64,000 nucleotides of DNA from Haematobia irritans. Taxonomy: Eukaryota; Arthropoda; Insecta; Diptera; Muscidae. The DNA is taken from contig NC_134398.1 in the NCBI RefSeq assembly GCF_050003625.1, positions 27,063,211-27,127,210 on the forward strand, in the 5' to 3' direction. Below are positions 48,777 through 61,922 of this stretch, piece by piece (position 1 is the stretch's first letter; each line of letters begins with the position of its first letter). The notes beneath the pieces are model-generated. The model had not been told where the DNA came from and did no database searches. It was given only the letters and a program-made list of their open reading frames with translations. Position numbers and translations under genes: made by a program.

Positions 48777-50565
48777 TTTCTATAGAAAATTTTGTAAAAA
48801 TTTGGTTGCCATAGAAAATTTTGTTGCTATAGAAAAATTTGTAAAAATTTCATGTATATAGAAAATTTTGTCAAAATTTTATTTCTATAGAAAATTTTGT
48901 CAATATTTTATTTCTATAGAAAATTTTGTCAAAATTTTGTTGCCATAGAAAAATTTGTAAAAATTTTATGTATATAGAAAATTTTAACAAGATTGTATTT
49001 CTATAGAAAATTTTGTCAAAATTTTATTTCTATAGAAAATTTTATTTCTATAGAAAATTTCGTCAAAATTTTATTTCTATAGAAAATTTTGTCAATGTTT
49101 TATTTCTATAGAAAATTTTGTCAAAATTTTATTTCTATAGAAATTTTTGTCTAAATGTTATTTCTATAGAAAATGTTCTCAAAATTTTATTTTTATAGAA
49201 AATTTTCCCAAAATTTTATTTCTGTAGAAAATTTTGTCAAAATTTTATTTCTATAGAATATTTTGTCTAAATATTATTTCTATAGAAAATGTTCTCAAAA
49301 TCTTATTTCTGTAGAGAATTTTCTCAAAATTTTATTTAATTCAAAATTTGATTTCTATAGAAAATTTTGTCAACAGTTTATTTCTATATAAACTTTTGTC
49401 AAAATTTTATTTCTATAGAAAATTTTCTTAAAATGTTATTTCTACAGAAACTTTTGTCAAAATATGATTTCTATAGAAAAGTTTGTCAAAAATTTATCTC
49501 TATAAAAAATTTTGTCCAAAATTTATTTCTATAAAAAATTTTGGGAAAATTTTATTTGTATAGAAAATTTAATTCAAAATTTGATTTCTATAGAAAATTT
49601 TGTCAACAGTTTATTTCTATATAAACTTTTGTCAACATTTTATTTCTATAGAAAATTTTGTCAAAATTTTATTTCTATAGAAAGTTTTGTCAATATTTTA
49701 TTTCTATAGAAAATTTTGTCTAAATTTTATTTCTATAGAAAATTTTATCAAAAATTTATTTCGATAGAAAATTTTCTTAAAATATTATTTCTACAGAAAA
49801 TTTTGTCGAAATATGATTTCTCTAAAAAATTTTGTCCAAAATTTATTTCTATAAAATATTTTGTCCAAAATTTATTTTTATAAAAAATTTTGTGAAAATT
49901 TTATTTGTGTAGAAAATTTTGTCAAAATGTTATTGCTATAGAAAATTTTCTCAAAATGTTATTTCTATAGAAAATTTCATTTTTATAGGAAATTTTTTTA
50001 AATGTTATTTCTATAGAAATGTTTGTTAAAATTTTATTTCTATAGAAAATTGTTGCAAAATTTTATTTTATATAGAAAGTTTTTTGTAAAATTGTATTTC
50101 TATAGAAACTTTTGCGATAATTTTATTTCTATAGAAAATTTTTCCAAAATTTTATTTCTACAGAAAATGTTCTCTAAATTTTATTTCTTTAGGAAATTTT
50201 CTCTAAATTTAATTTCTATAGAAATTTTTCTCAAATTGTTATTTCTATAGGAAAATTGTTTTTTATAGGAAATTTTCTCAAATGTTATTTCTATAGAAAT
50301 AAAATAGAAAATTTTGTCAAAATTTTATTTCTGTAGAAAATTTTCTATAAATTTTATTTCTATAGAATATTTTGTAAAAATTTTATTTCTATAGAAATTT
50401 TTGTCTAAATGTTATTTCTGTAGAAAATTTTGTCAAAATTTTATACCAATAGAAATCTATAGAAATTTTATTTCTTCAGAAAATTTTTTCAAAATTTTAT
50501 TTTTATAGGAAATTTTCTAAAAATTTTATTTCTATAGAAATTTTGGTCAAAATTTTATTTAATTT
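48777..50565 (+). repeat. 29-bp array, F orientation
   Basis: Forward units with a tandem block (AATTCAAAATTTGATTTC, then CAACAGTTTATTTC) at about 49338 and 49571, 233 bp apart. Some GTTGCCATAG units match the GGCAAC variants of the 43-kb array on the opposite strand. Confidence 0.93.
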
Positions 50566-51160
50566 TTATTGTTGGTTTGTACTTCAATCATATTTGTTGT
50601 TGCGATCTCAGCTTTAAAACCATTGTGTTGACTAAACTACAAGAGTAGCTTAACCAACAGAGGAAAATAATGTTTGTCAAATTTATTCGGGCAAAGCCCA
50701 ATATACTGCAAGATGGTTGGATGGACGCACGTTTCGGAATTACCACATTCCTCATCAGCATACTCTACTTGCAGCAAAACTATCATCCAATTATCAGAAT
50801 AAATTCAAGTAGTTCATTAAACCCAACAATGAACCACACTTGAACCTTCCGAAAAAAGGTTTTGCATGATAGCCCGCTTATGCCGAAATAAATTCGTACA
50901 AACATATCTCTTTTCCTTTCACTTTTGGGTTTAGTGAACTGCCTGAATTTATTCTGATAATTGGTTGATAGTTTTGCTGCAAGTAGGGGATGCTGATGAG
51001 GAATATGGTAATTCCGAAGCGTCCGTCCATCCTACCATCTTGTAGTCTATAGGGCTTTGCCCAAATAAGTTTGACAAACATTCTTTTCCTCTGTTGGTTA
51101 AGCTACTCTTGTAGTTTAGTCAACACAATGGTTTTAAAGCTGAGATCAAAACAACAAATT
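50566..51160. mobile_element. Foldback element F4, both arms present
   Basis: Left arm TTATTGTTGGTTTGTACTTC ... CTACAAGAGTAGCTTAACC and right arm GGTTAAGCTACTCTTGTAG ... GCTGAGATCAAAACAAC are inverted. The core occurs twice in opposite orientations, around the CGGCATAAGCGGGC palindrome at about 50873-50888. A core frame is open at 50878-51081 (minus). The element interrupts an F-orientation array. Confidence 0.83.
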
Positions 51161-51455
51161 AAATTTTATTTCTATAGAAAATTTTCTCAAAATATTATTT
51201 CTATAGCAATTTTTTTTTTTTTTAATTTTATTTCTATAGATTTTTTTATATAGGATATTTTCTCAAATGGTATTTCTATTGAAAAATTTCTCAAAATTTT
51301 ATTTCTATTGAAATTTTTTTCAAAATTTTATCTCTATAGAAAATTTTGTCAAAATTTTATTTCCATAGAAAATTTTGTCAAAATTTTATTTCTATAGAAA
51401 ATTTTGTAAAAATTTTATTTCTATAGAAAATTTTGTAAAAAATTTATTTCTACTA
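51161..51455 (+). repeat. 29-bp array, F orientation (continuation)
   Basis: About ten units, including a 13-nt T-run variant near 51210. Confidence 0.9.
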
Positions 51456-53150
51456 AATTCCTAAATACATTTTCCTAATTTCGCAAATTCTAACTCCCTA
51501 TTTTTTCTTCGTAGTACGAAATTGTCTAAAAATTTTTAAATAATAAAACTAAAATTTATTCTGTCTAAAACTTTGTTTTTGCATTTGTCAGAGTTTTTGT
51601 TTTTTTTTTGTGTTAGTGTAGCCACAATATTATACCTCACCAGTTAACAAAGTACTTGCAAGGTAAAGCTTTCATGCCATATATACAACCAAAATAAACT
51701 TCGCAAAGTAATTGGAGAACAATATTCGTTATCCTTTGAAGCAATGAACCTTAATTGGAATTTAAATTTAATTGACAGAAACAAATGTAAGAATTGCGGT
51801 AAACACAGAGAAAATGACTTGTAATCCGAATCAAAAATTTTAAAAATTTTTTAAAAGGTGAATTTTGAAGGCATTCTTTCAAATATAGAAAATGTGAACT
51901 ACAATTTGCACACTCTCTGCAAATGTCCAAATTTGCTTGCATTTGGAAAATTTAGAATTTTTTTGTAAACCTTTGTTTATAAAATTACATTATACACACA
52001 AAAAAATATCAATTAATTTGATTGTCAATACAATTAAATTTTTTTTTTTTAAATTTGAGCTAACAACGTAGTTTGTAAATACAATTACGATTTTAGTCAC
52101 TTTAGCAACCAATTTTGTTATATCAACAAACATTTTGTTATATCAACAAACATTTTGTTGAACTTAAAAATTTTCTATAACAACAATTTATTGTTAACTC
52201 AAAAATTATAATATTATTTTCTGTGTATAAATTTTTATTATATGGTCTATGTATCCACATAATAGTGTAACTAAATATCTATGTACTATAAACATAGCTT
52301 TATTTGGATCCCTTGTCTATATTGATAACGAGCCAAAAATGCGGCTTTAAAATAAAGACATTTTTTAGGAAGGCATCTAGCTTCAAATCTACACTAACAA
52401 AAATATTGAGCTAATACGGAGGATTAAACAACTTAAATTTTAGGCACATACTTTAGTTTAAAGACATGTTTTTTAATAAAAAGGTTTTTTTTTTTATTTA
52501 AAAGAAAGTTAAGAAAGCAAATGTCAAAGTTTCGTGTCGTACATATAATAAGAAACATTTGTAAAGAAACGACATTTAATATCTTCGTCATAGTAGCAAA
52601 TAAATTGATATTCTTATTCCTTATTCATGTCATTTACACTTGAAAAAAAAATTTGCTATAAAAATCGTTTTTATTTTTTATGTTAACTCGATATTAAGGA
52701 TCTTAAAAGTGCTAACATTCATGTCACAAATGCTTAACTTTAATTTGGCCATTCACAAACTTGACTGGTGAAAATGACTTCGTATCATAGTTTTGCTTCC
52801 TTCCGTTTTGAACTCCAGAAAGTCAGAAATTTGGTTGCTCGAAAAAAAAAAACTTTCAAACAGTGCTAGAATAATGGTTTAACAGAATTTCTTCATTAAG
52901 GAGCTGCATGTGGGTAGAAGGAGAAGAAAAGGAGGAATAACACAGCAAAGCACCTTAACATATAATACCCCTCTTGCTTAATGGCTGACTTGTATGTGTG
53001 AAACAACAACAAGAAAGTTTGTTAATGGATGGTCTGTTAATAGTGCTCTCTCGCACACCACTACATATCACTCCATACAATTTCAAATTGAGTCTAAGTA
53101 TATGAGCCACATATGTAGAATTAAGCTAAGCGATAGTGATAATTTTTAGT
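51456..53150. other. Unique non-coding DNA with one MITE
   Basis: Outside the MITE at 51995-52225 nothing is recognisable; the AT-rich frames are all under 65 codons. Confidence 0.5.
51995..52225. mobile_element. MITE M3 (231 bp, CACACAAAAAAATAT ends, TA duplication)
   Basis: CACACAAAAAAATAT at the left and ATATTATTTTCTGTG at the right, flanked by TA (51993-51994, 52226-52227). Contains the tandem TTTTGTTATATCAACAAACA at about 52113 and 52133. No coding capacity. Confidence 0.78.
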
Positions 53151-53281
53151 CTTTTATTATTTCTATAGAAAATTGTGTAAAAATTTTATTTCTATAGAAA
53201 ATTGTGTAAAAATTTTATTTCTATAGAAAATTTTGTCAAAATTTTATTTCTATAGAAAATTTTCTCAGAATTTTATTTCTA
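53151..53281 (+). repeat. 29-bp array, F orientation (short)
   Basis: Four or five clean units; the last is split by MITE M5 and resumes at 55852. Confidence 0.9.
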
Positions 53282-53701
53282 CATCGAAAAAAATTGTATT
53301 ATAGGAAGAATAAACTAACTCGTACGAAAATTGAACTAAATTTTGCTACACATTTTGAGATTTCCCCAAAGCGTTGTTAAAACCAGAAAAATTTAATGCC
53401 CTGTTGTACTTTTTAACTACAGTTCACGAAATTACACCCTCTAATAGACGAAAATATTAACTAAAAGTTAAGAAGAAAATCATTGGCGCCAAATCATGAC
53501 CATTTTAGCTATACAGTAGTTCATTCTTACTATTTTTGGGAATCGTACGAAAATTTTCATTTGCTTTGAACTATTTTATGAACGTTTAGTTCATAAAATA
53601 TTTGAGACATACTTAAAAAAACGAAAATTTCATTGAGCTTTGGAAAATTTCGCAAAAAGTAATAAAATTTAACTACCAACAAATAATTTTTTTACAATAA
53701 A

Positions 53702-55621
53702 AACAAGTAATGAAAGTCTAAAGTTAGGCGGGGCTGACTATATTATACCCTGCACTACTTTGTAGATCTACATTTTCGATACCATATCACATCCGTCAAA
53801 TGTGTTGGGGGCTATATATAAAGGTTTGTCCCAAATACATACATTTAAATATCACTCGATCTGGACCGAATTAGATATACTTCTACAAAATCTATAGACT
53901 CAAAATTTAAGTTGGCTAATGCACTAGGGAGGAACACAATTTTAGTAAAAAATATGGGGAAACACTTAAATCTGAAGCAATTTTAAGGAAACTTCGCAAA
54001 AGTTTATTTATGATTTATCGCTCGATATATATGTATTAGAAATTTAGGAAAAGAGTCATTTTTATAACTTTTAGACTAAGCAGTGGCGATTTTACAAGGA
54101 AAATGTTGGTCGAAATCAGAAAAACATATATATGGGAGCTAAATCTAAATCTGAACCGATGTCAACCAAATTTGGCACGCATAGCTACAGTGCTAATTCT
54201 ACTCCCTGTGCAAAATTTCAACTAAATCGGAGTTAAAAATTGGCCAATGTGGTCATATGAGTGTAAATCGGGCAAAAGCTATATATGGGAGATATATCTA
54301 AATCTGAACTGATTTTAACCAAATTTGGCACGCATAGTTACAATGCTAATTCTACTCCCTGTGCAAAATTTCAACTAAATCGGAGTTAAAAATTTGCCTC
54401 TGTTGTCATATGAGTGTAAATCGGGCGAAAGCTATATATGGGAGATATATCCAAATCTGAACTGATTTTAACCAAATTTGGCACGCATAGTTACAATGCA
54501 AAATTTCAACTAAATCGGAGTTAAAAATTTGCCTCTGTGGTCATATGAGTGTAAATCGGGCGAAAGCTATATATGGGAGATATATCCAAATCTAAACCGA
54601 TTTCACCCAAATTTGGCACGCATAGCTACAATGCTAATTCTACTCCCTGTGCAAAATTTCAACTAAATCGGAGTTAAAAATTGGCCTCTGTGGTCATATG
54701 AGTGTAAATCGGGCGAAAGCTATATATGGGAGATATATCAAAATCTGAACCGATTTCAACCAAATTTGGCACGCATAGTTACAATGCTAATTCTACTCCC
54801 TGTGCAAAATTTCAACTAAATCGGAGTTAAAAATTTGCCTCTGTTGTCATATGAGTGTAAATCGGGCGAAAGCTATATATGGAAGATATATCCAAATCTG
54901 AACTGATTTTAACCAAATTTGGCACGCATAGTTACAATGCAAAATTTCAACTAAATCGGAGTTAAAAATTTGCCTCTGTGGTCATATGAGTGTAAATCGG
55001 GCGAAAGCTATATATGGGAGATATATCCAAATCTAAACCGATTTCACCCAAATTTGGCACGCATAGTTACAATGCTAATTCTACTCCCTGTGCAAAATTT
55101 CAACTAAATCGGAGTTAAAAATTGGCCTCTGTGGGCAAATGAGTGTAAATCGGGCGAAAACTATATATGGGAGCTATATCTAAATCTGAACCGATTTCAA
55201 CCAAATTTGGCACGCATAGTTACAATGCTAATTCTACTCCCTGTGCAAAATTTCAACTAAATCGGAGTTAAAAATTGGCCTCTGTGGGCAAATGAGTGTA
55301 AATCGGGCGAAAGCTATATATGGGAGCTATATCTAAATCTGAACAGAATTGACTGATATTTTGCAAGTTTTTCGAGACACATAAAATATTCGGATGTACG
55401 GAATTTGAGGAAGATCGGTTGATATACACGCCAAGTATGACCAGATCGGTGAAAAATATATATGGCAGCTATATCTAAATCTGAACCGATTTTTTCCAAA
55501 ATCACTAGGGATCGTCTATGAGCCGAAACAGGACCCTATACCAAATTTTAGGACAATCGGAATAAAACTGCGAGCTGTACTTTGCACACAAAAATACATC
55601 AACAGACAGACAGACAGACAG

Positions 55622-55663
<42 letters not shown>

Positions 55664-55806
55664 GGACATCGCTAAATCGACTCAGAATTTAATTCTAAGC
55701 CGATCCGTATACTAAAAGGTTGGTCTATGATTACTCCTTCTTGGCGTTACATACAAATGCACAAACTTATTATACCCTGTACCACAGTAGTGGTGAAGGG
55801 TATAAT
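53702..55806 (+). mobile_element. C-type element, full length (2.1 kb)
   Basis: Begins AACAAGTAATGAAAGTC, then GGCGGGGCTGACTATATTATACCCTGCA; ends TATACCCTGTACCACAGTAG, TGGTGAAGGGTATAA, a terminal hairpin. The core is a tandem array with GTCATATGAGTGTAAATCGG at about 54252, 54405, 54540, 54693, 54846 and 54981: 153-bp units with every third one shortened to 135 bp, a 441-bp higher-order repeat. A long ACAG/ACGG tract (55600-55668) and GCTAAATCGACTCAGAATTT follow. No protein. Confidence 0.8.
55600..55668 (+). repeat. (ACAG/ACGG)n microsatellite in the C-type element
   Basis: About 16 four-base units, mostly ACAG with interspersed ACGG, at the position equivalent to the (ACAG)10 tract at 31.07 kb. 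Confidence 0.93.
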
Positions 55807-55853
55807 AAGTTAAATTTAGCGTTAATTTAACTACAAAAATTTTTTTATGTGTA

Positions 55854-56990
55854 TAGAAAATTTTCTCAACATTTTATTTCTATTAAAAATTTTCTCAAAA
55901 TTTCATTTCCATAGAAAATTTTGGCAAAAATGTTTTTCTATAAAAATTGTATTTCTATTAAAATTTTTCTCAAAATTTCATTTCTATAGAAAATTTTGTT
56001 AAAACGTTAGTTCAATAAAAAATTTCATCAAAATTTAATTCCATAGAAAATTTTCTCAAAATTTTATTTCTATTAAAAATTTTCTCAAAATATCATTTCT
56101 ATAGAAAATTTTTGTCAAATATTTATTTCTTTAGAAAATATTGTCAAAATTTTATTTCTATAGAAAATTTGGTCAAAACTATATTTCTATAGAAAATTTT
56201 GTAAAAATGTTAGTTCTATAAAAATTTTTATCAAACTTTTATTTCTATAGAAATGTGTATGAATTTTATTCCTATAGAAAATTTTCTCCAAATTGTGTTT
56301 CTATTAAAATTTTTCTCAAAATCTTATTTCTATAGAAAATTTTGTCAAAATTTTATTTCTATTCACCATTTTCTCAAAATTTCATTGTCAAAATTTATTG
56401 CTATAAAAATGTTTGTAAATTTTGTGTTTTCTATAGAAATTTTTATCAAAATTTTACTTCTATAGAGGATTTTGTGAAAATATTATTGCAATTTATTTCT
56501 ATAGAAAATTTTCTCAATATTTTATTTCTATAGAAAATTTTCCCAAAATTTTATTTCTATAGAAAATCTTGTCAAACTGCTATTTCTATAGAAAATTTTG
56601 TCGAAATATTAGTTCTATAAAAAATTTTGTAAAAATTTTATTTCTATAAAAATTTTCTGAACATTTTATTTCTATAGAAAATGTTGCCAAATTTTATTCC
56701 TACAGAAAACTTTGTCAAAACTTTATTTTTATAGAAATTTTGTCAAAATTTTATTTCTATAGAAAATTATCTCAACATTGTATTTCTATAGAAATTTTTA
56801 TTTATAAACATTTGATTTCTATTTAAAATTTTATTTCTATAGAAAACGTTTTCAAAATTTTATTTTTATAGCAAATTTTCTCAATTTTTTTTTTGAAATT
56901 TGTTTAAACACTTTATTTCTACAGAAAATATTGTCAACATTTTATTCCAATGGAAAATTTTGTCAAAATTTGATTTCGCTAAAAAGTTGC
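55854..56990 (+). repeat. 29-bp array, F orientation
   Basis: Diverged forward units rich in TTTTCTCAAAATTT variants, ending next to CCTCTTAGTTGGAGAGAAA (57001-57019). Confidence 0.92.
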
Positions 56991-57125
56991 GATGTACATA
57001 CCTCTTAGTTGGAGAGAAAATTTTGCTAAATCTACAAAAACATCAAAAATTCTACCAATCTACCAAACAATAAAACATTTACCATTTCTAGTAGAATTCT
57101 ACCAATTGTAGCAACCGTGCTCCTG
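56991..57125 (-). repeat. GGTTGC element end (minus strand) beside the array
   Basis: On the minus strand: GGTTGCTA (57116-57109), GTAGAATTCTAC, two GGTAGA blocks, then TTTCTCTCCAACTAAGAGG and the array. The order parallels 61927-62084 on the plus strand. Confidence 0.72.
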
Positions 57126-58670
57126 AAGCAATCTAGCCATGACCGTCTGTCTGTGAACACGATCTCAAGCTTGAAGAATTACGAAATGAAATTTTGAGAA
57201 AATTGTCTATAGAAATAAAATTTTCTTTAGAAACAACATTTTGCGAAAATTTTCTATAGAAATAAAATTTTGAGAAAATTTCTACAAAAATAAAATTTCT
57301 CAAAATTTTTCTATAGAAATAAAATTTTGAACAAATTTTCTATAAGAACAAAATTTTCTATAGAAATACAATTTTTGAAAAAATTTTCTTAAGAACTGAA
57401 ATTTTGCGAAAATTGTCTATAAAAATTAAATTTTCTATAGAAACAACATTTTGAGAAAATTTTCTATAGAAATAAAATTTGGAGAAAATTTTCTACGGAA
57501 ATAAAATTTTTACAAAATTTTGTAGGGAAATGAAATTTTGAGAAATTTTTCTATAGAAATAAAATTTTGAGAGATTTTTCCATAAAACCAAAAACTTGAG
57601 AAAATTTTCTACAGAAATAAAAATTGAGAAAATTTTCTATAGAAATAACATTTTGAGAAATTTTTTTATACAAATAAAATTTTGAAAAAAAAAAATCTAT
57701 AGAAATAAAATGTTGAGAAAATGTTCTATCGAAATAAAATTTTGAGAATTTTTTTTCATAGAAATAAAATTTTTACAAAATTTTCTATAGAAATAACATT
57801 TTCTATCAAAATAATATTTTGAGAAAATTCCTATAGAAACAAAATTTCTATAGAAATAAAATTCTCTACAGAAATAAAATTATGGCAAAATTTTTCATGG
57901 AAATACAATTTTGACAAAATTTTTTATAGAAATAAAATTTTGACAAAATTTTCTATAGAAATAAAATTTCGACAAAATTTTCTATAGAAATAAAATTTCT
58001 ACAAAATTTTCTATAGAAATAAAATTTTGACAAAATTTTCTATAGAGATAAAATTTTGACAAAATTTTCTGTGAAACTAAAATTTTGAGAAAATTTTCTA
58101 TTGATATAAAATCTTTAGAAAATTTTGCAAAATAAGATTTGTTTGTTGGTTGGTTTTTTGGTAAAATTTCCCTCAAATTTTGGTAGATTATTGTTGGCTC
58201 GATTGGCACGCGTGTTTTGAGAGATTTTTCCATAAAAACAAAAACTTGAGGAAAGAAATAAAATGTTGAGAAAATTTTCTATCGAAATAAAATTTTGAGA
58301 ATTTTTTTCATAGAAATAAAATTTCGACAAAATTTTCTATAGAAATAAAATTTTGATAAAAATTTTCGCTAGAGATAAAATTTTGACAAAATTTTCTGTT
58401 AAAACAAAATTTTGAGAAAATTTTCAATTGATATAAAATCTTTGGAAAATTTTGCAAAATAATATGTGTTTGTTGGTTGGTTTTTTGGTAAAAATTTTCC
58501 TCAAATTTTGGTAGATTATCTTTGGCTCGATTGGCATGCGTGTTCAGGTGCCGGTCCTGAGCATTACTGCCAAAGACACCATATGTCTATTGCATCTCCT
58601 TCTAGATATTGCAAACATACGCACTAACTTATAATACCCTGTTCCTCATTGTGGCGATGAAATTTTCTTA
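57126..58670 (-). repeat. 29-bp R array with two TGGCA-type right ends and a partial tandem duplication
   Basis: R units at 57185-58140, then GGTAGATTATTGTTGGCTCG and TTGGCACGCGTG (58203); R units again, then GGTAGATTATCTTTGGCTCG and TTGGCATGCGTG (58531). The block GAGAGATTTTTCCATAAAA (about 57568 and 58219) shows the second part is a shortened copy of the first. 58549-58670 is a remnant of a C-type 3' end (CTTATAATACCCTGTTCC). 57126-57184 is unassigned. Confidence 0.82.
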
Positions 58671-60683
58671 AAACCAGGGTTACAACATAAACGAAATCGC
58701 CTTTATACTTATACTTCGAAAAAATTATTACAAATTTCAAAGAATTTTTTTATACTTCTTGATTTTAAGGGAATTTAATTTGGAATTTTTCCTTCAATTT
58801 TTATATTTTTATTTTAATTTGTAATCACAAATCTGTACCTGTAATGATCCATAATTCCCCATTGAATGTTTACCATTAAACGCTTCGTTCCTCCCCATGT
58901 TACATTGGTTTATGTTACACTTTTATTTGGCTGATTTCTACACGCACAGCCATAAAATATATGAGACACGCATACCAAGCAAAAATTAAAAGAACACGCG
59001 CGCTCATTTAAATTTATACAGGCACTCATACATACACTTACCGCTTAAGATATCGATGCTTTATCATAGATACGAACAAGCTTATACGACGAATAACACT
59101 TGTGTTTTGGTCGAAATGTGAAATGAGAAGAAAAAAAAAATAAAATAAAACGAACGAAAACAATGGCAACGGACCAAAGGACAAAAGGAAAGGACATTTT
59201 CCAAAAGGAAGAAACCAACAATCGGCGGTGAATACTTAAAGAGATATACAAAAGGCAAATATTTTCATTTGCTTTGGTTCCTTTATTCCATCATGAATGT
59301 GTTTGCTATTTTGTTTTTGCCATAGGGTAGGGTTTTTCCTCGATTTTTTGTTTCTTCTATTTTTCCCAAATTTCCCACTCGTTTTGTATGCCTGTAACAG
59401 AACACACACGCACACACATTCACACAAATACTCATTCATCATATAAGCCAATATAAATACTCATATAAATGGAGAGAGTAAAACAAAGAGAATGAGGTAA
59501 GGCTTAGACTACACTGATAAGTACTCCAATATTTTCTAGCATACACATACTCCAAGACTCTCTAGCATTCACACACACACTCACACACATAGTCAATCTG
59601 ATAATCAACCCATACTCTAAAATGCCATTTCTACTCGTCGAACACTAACAAAAACAATCGAAATTTGTGCTGTATTCTTTGTGTATTCGATGACGACGAG
59701 GACAACGACAATGTCGTTTGTCTATGAAACGAAGCGAAGTATAAATTGTCCAAAGAGGGGGGAGAGGGGTGTTTGATCTTTGTTGTTGTTTTTATTACTT
59801 GATTATATAAAAAAACGATGTTTTTTATGGGGCAAATTAAAGATTTTAATTAATTAACGAATATTTCTAATTAATAGGCAAAGTGTTTTATATTTATTTT
59901 AATTTAACAAACCATAAAATTTAGTATCTTACATTTATTTTCTTAAGATTTTCATATTGATTTTTTGTTGGTTTTTTGTACAGCTATTATTCCACACATT
60001 TTTGATATAAGCTTATATTTTGCTTTTAAATGAATATTTTATTTATTTATGTTAAAGTAATTATATTAGATTTTTTGTTTGTAACATTTTTTTTTTTGTA
60101 ATACTATAATTTTTTGTTTTAATTCTCCACTTTGTAAAACTAGTTCACATTGTTCACAATGAGTGGATAATATTTTATGTCATTTTTTTCCATTTGCAAA
60201 AATGTTCTGTTTTGTCATGGACTAAAAACGTGCGCGTTTACAACCAAACTGTTACCGCAACGTATGTTAACGTTATAAAGCTTCATCAAACATTTGGCCA
60301 AAAGCAAAGGTCCTTTCGTGAAATTCCTTTACAAAAAGAAAAACCGAAATGTAAAAAAACAAAGCAAGCAAAAGCTTTGTGCTACGCCTCACACTCACCC
60401 GAACAAGAAAAGCTTAACGAAATCTCTTTTACCCCCTAAGGAGAGGGAGAGTGTGGGAGAGAGAGACACACAAACAAGAGCTTAACCGTGAGTTGATACA
60501 GGAAAATATTACAACCATAAAATTGAGTTAATATACCGCTTGCCAAAATACCGACAAAGATATATGGAAATACGCACGCAGAAATACACTCAAAAAAAAC
60601 TATCACACACTTGCGAGAGTAAGAGAGTGATTGAGATTACCAATACATTAGGAGAGAAACAGAACAATTGAGATTGGTTATTG
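58671..60683. other. Unique non-coding DNA with CA/GA-rich tracts
   Basis: Two kilobases without the repeat families. Short (AC)n runs at 59402-59418 and 59568-59590, GA-rich at 60440-60468. Frames up to 81 codons (60194-60439) are not supported by motifs or splice context. Confidence 0.45.
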
Positions 60684-61922
60684 AAAAACATATAAGGAAA
60701 GCCTAAAGTCGGACGGGGCCGACTATAATATATCCTGCACCACCTTGTAGATCTACATTTACGATACAATCGGAAATCTTCCAAATTTGTTACCATTTTA
60801 ACATTTTCAAATTTGTTGGGAGCTATATACAGTTTTATATTGTCGTATAAAAATATTTAAATAAGAACCGGTTTGGACGACATGTTTTTGGACTTTTACA
60901 AAATCTCCAGACACAAAATTTAAATCGGTTAACGACCAGGATGGAGCACAATGAAAGTACAAAATAATACCATTTTCCATAGTGTGGCGCAGGGTATAAA
61001 TATGGAAAATATTTAAATCTAAAGTCATTGCATAAAATTTCGCAAATCTGCATTTATGATTTATCGGTGGATACATACGAATTAGAGTACAGGCAAATTT
61101 GAATCAATTTTGTGCGTTTTCGTTTTAGTAGTGGCGATTTTACAAGGAAAATGTGGGTATTTTTGTCATATTTGTCCAAATCGCAAGTACATATATATGA
61201 GAGCTTAGTCTAAATGTGATCCGATATTGACTAAATTTGGCAAACATTGATACAATTTTAATTGTACTCTCTGTGCAAAATTTCAAAATTTTCGGAATGA
61301 CACTTTGGCATATGTGGTCATATATCAATTTTTACCAAATTTTCCAAGTATAGCAAGAATTTTACTTCTACTCTCAGTACAAAACCTCAAGTAAACCGTA
61401 GTTAAATTTTGGCCTCTGGGGCCATATAAGCGTATATCGGTCGAAAGATATATATGACAGCTATATCTAAATCGGAATCCAATCCAATTTCAAATAAATT
61501 TGCCATGCATAGTAAAAATATGAATTCCATTCCCTTTGCGCAATTTCAAATAAATCGGAGTGAAAAGTTTGAACTACGGTGGTCATATGAGTCTAAATCA
61601 AACGAAAAATATGTGCGGCAGCTATATATCAATCCGAACCGATTTCAACCAAATTCAGTATGCATATTTGTAGTGTTAATTCTACTTTGTTTGAAAAATT
61701 TCACGTAAATCGGAATGAAACATTGGCATCTTAGGCCAAAGGAGTGTCAGTCGGGCGAAAGCTATATATGGGAGTCTGAACCGGCAGTTATAAGTAAATT
61801 TGAACCGATTTATTCACAAAATCAATAGTATTAAATTCTGACGCAAAACACATACTTACGCCAAATTTGTCACTTCCACCAAACATTGCGACCTAGACTG
61901 TCATCACAAAAACGTGTTCAGA
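60684..61922 (+). mobile_element. C-type element, 3'-truncated
   Basis: 5' end ACATATAAGGAAAGCC, then AAAGTCGGACGGGGCCGACT and TATATCCTGCACCACC; diverged units with GGTCATATGAGTCTAAATC and GGGCGAAAGCTATATATGGG follow. An internal GGGTATAAATATGG appears early (about 60993). It stops at about 61922, where GGTTGTCA of a minisatellite element begins. Confidence 0.72.

Larger units (their letters stand above)
53282..55851. mobile_element. MITE M5 (about 460 bp) carrying a nested C-type element
   Basis: Left end CATCGAAAAAAATTG, right end AATTTTTTTATGTG, TA on both sides (53280-53281, 55852-55853); excision restores a 29-bp unit. The sequence corresponds to MITE M4 in inverse orientation up to about 53701, and again after 55807 (TTTAACTAC block), so the C-type element landed inside it. 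Confidence 0.75.

Noticed and set aside
55780..55806. TATA-box promoter at GGGTATAA ends of A- and C-type elements
   Set aside because: The motif is part of a terminal hairpin at a fixed position in every copy; no transcript start evidence.
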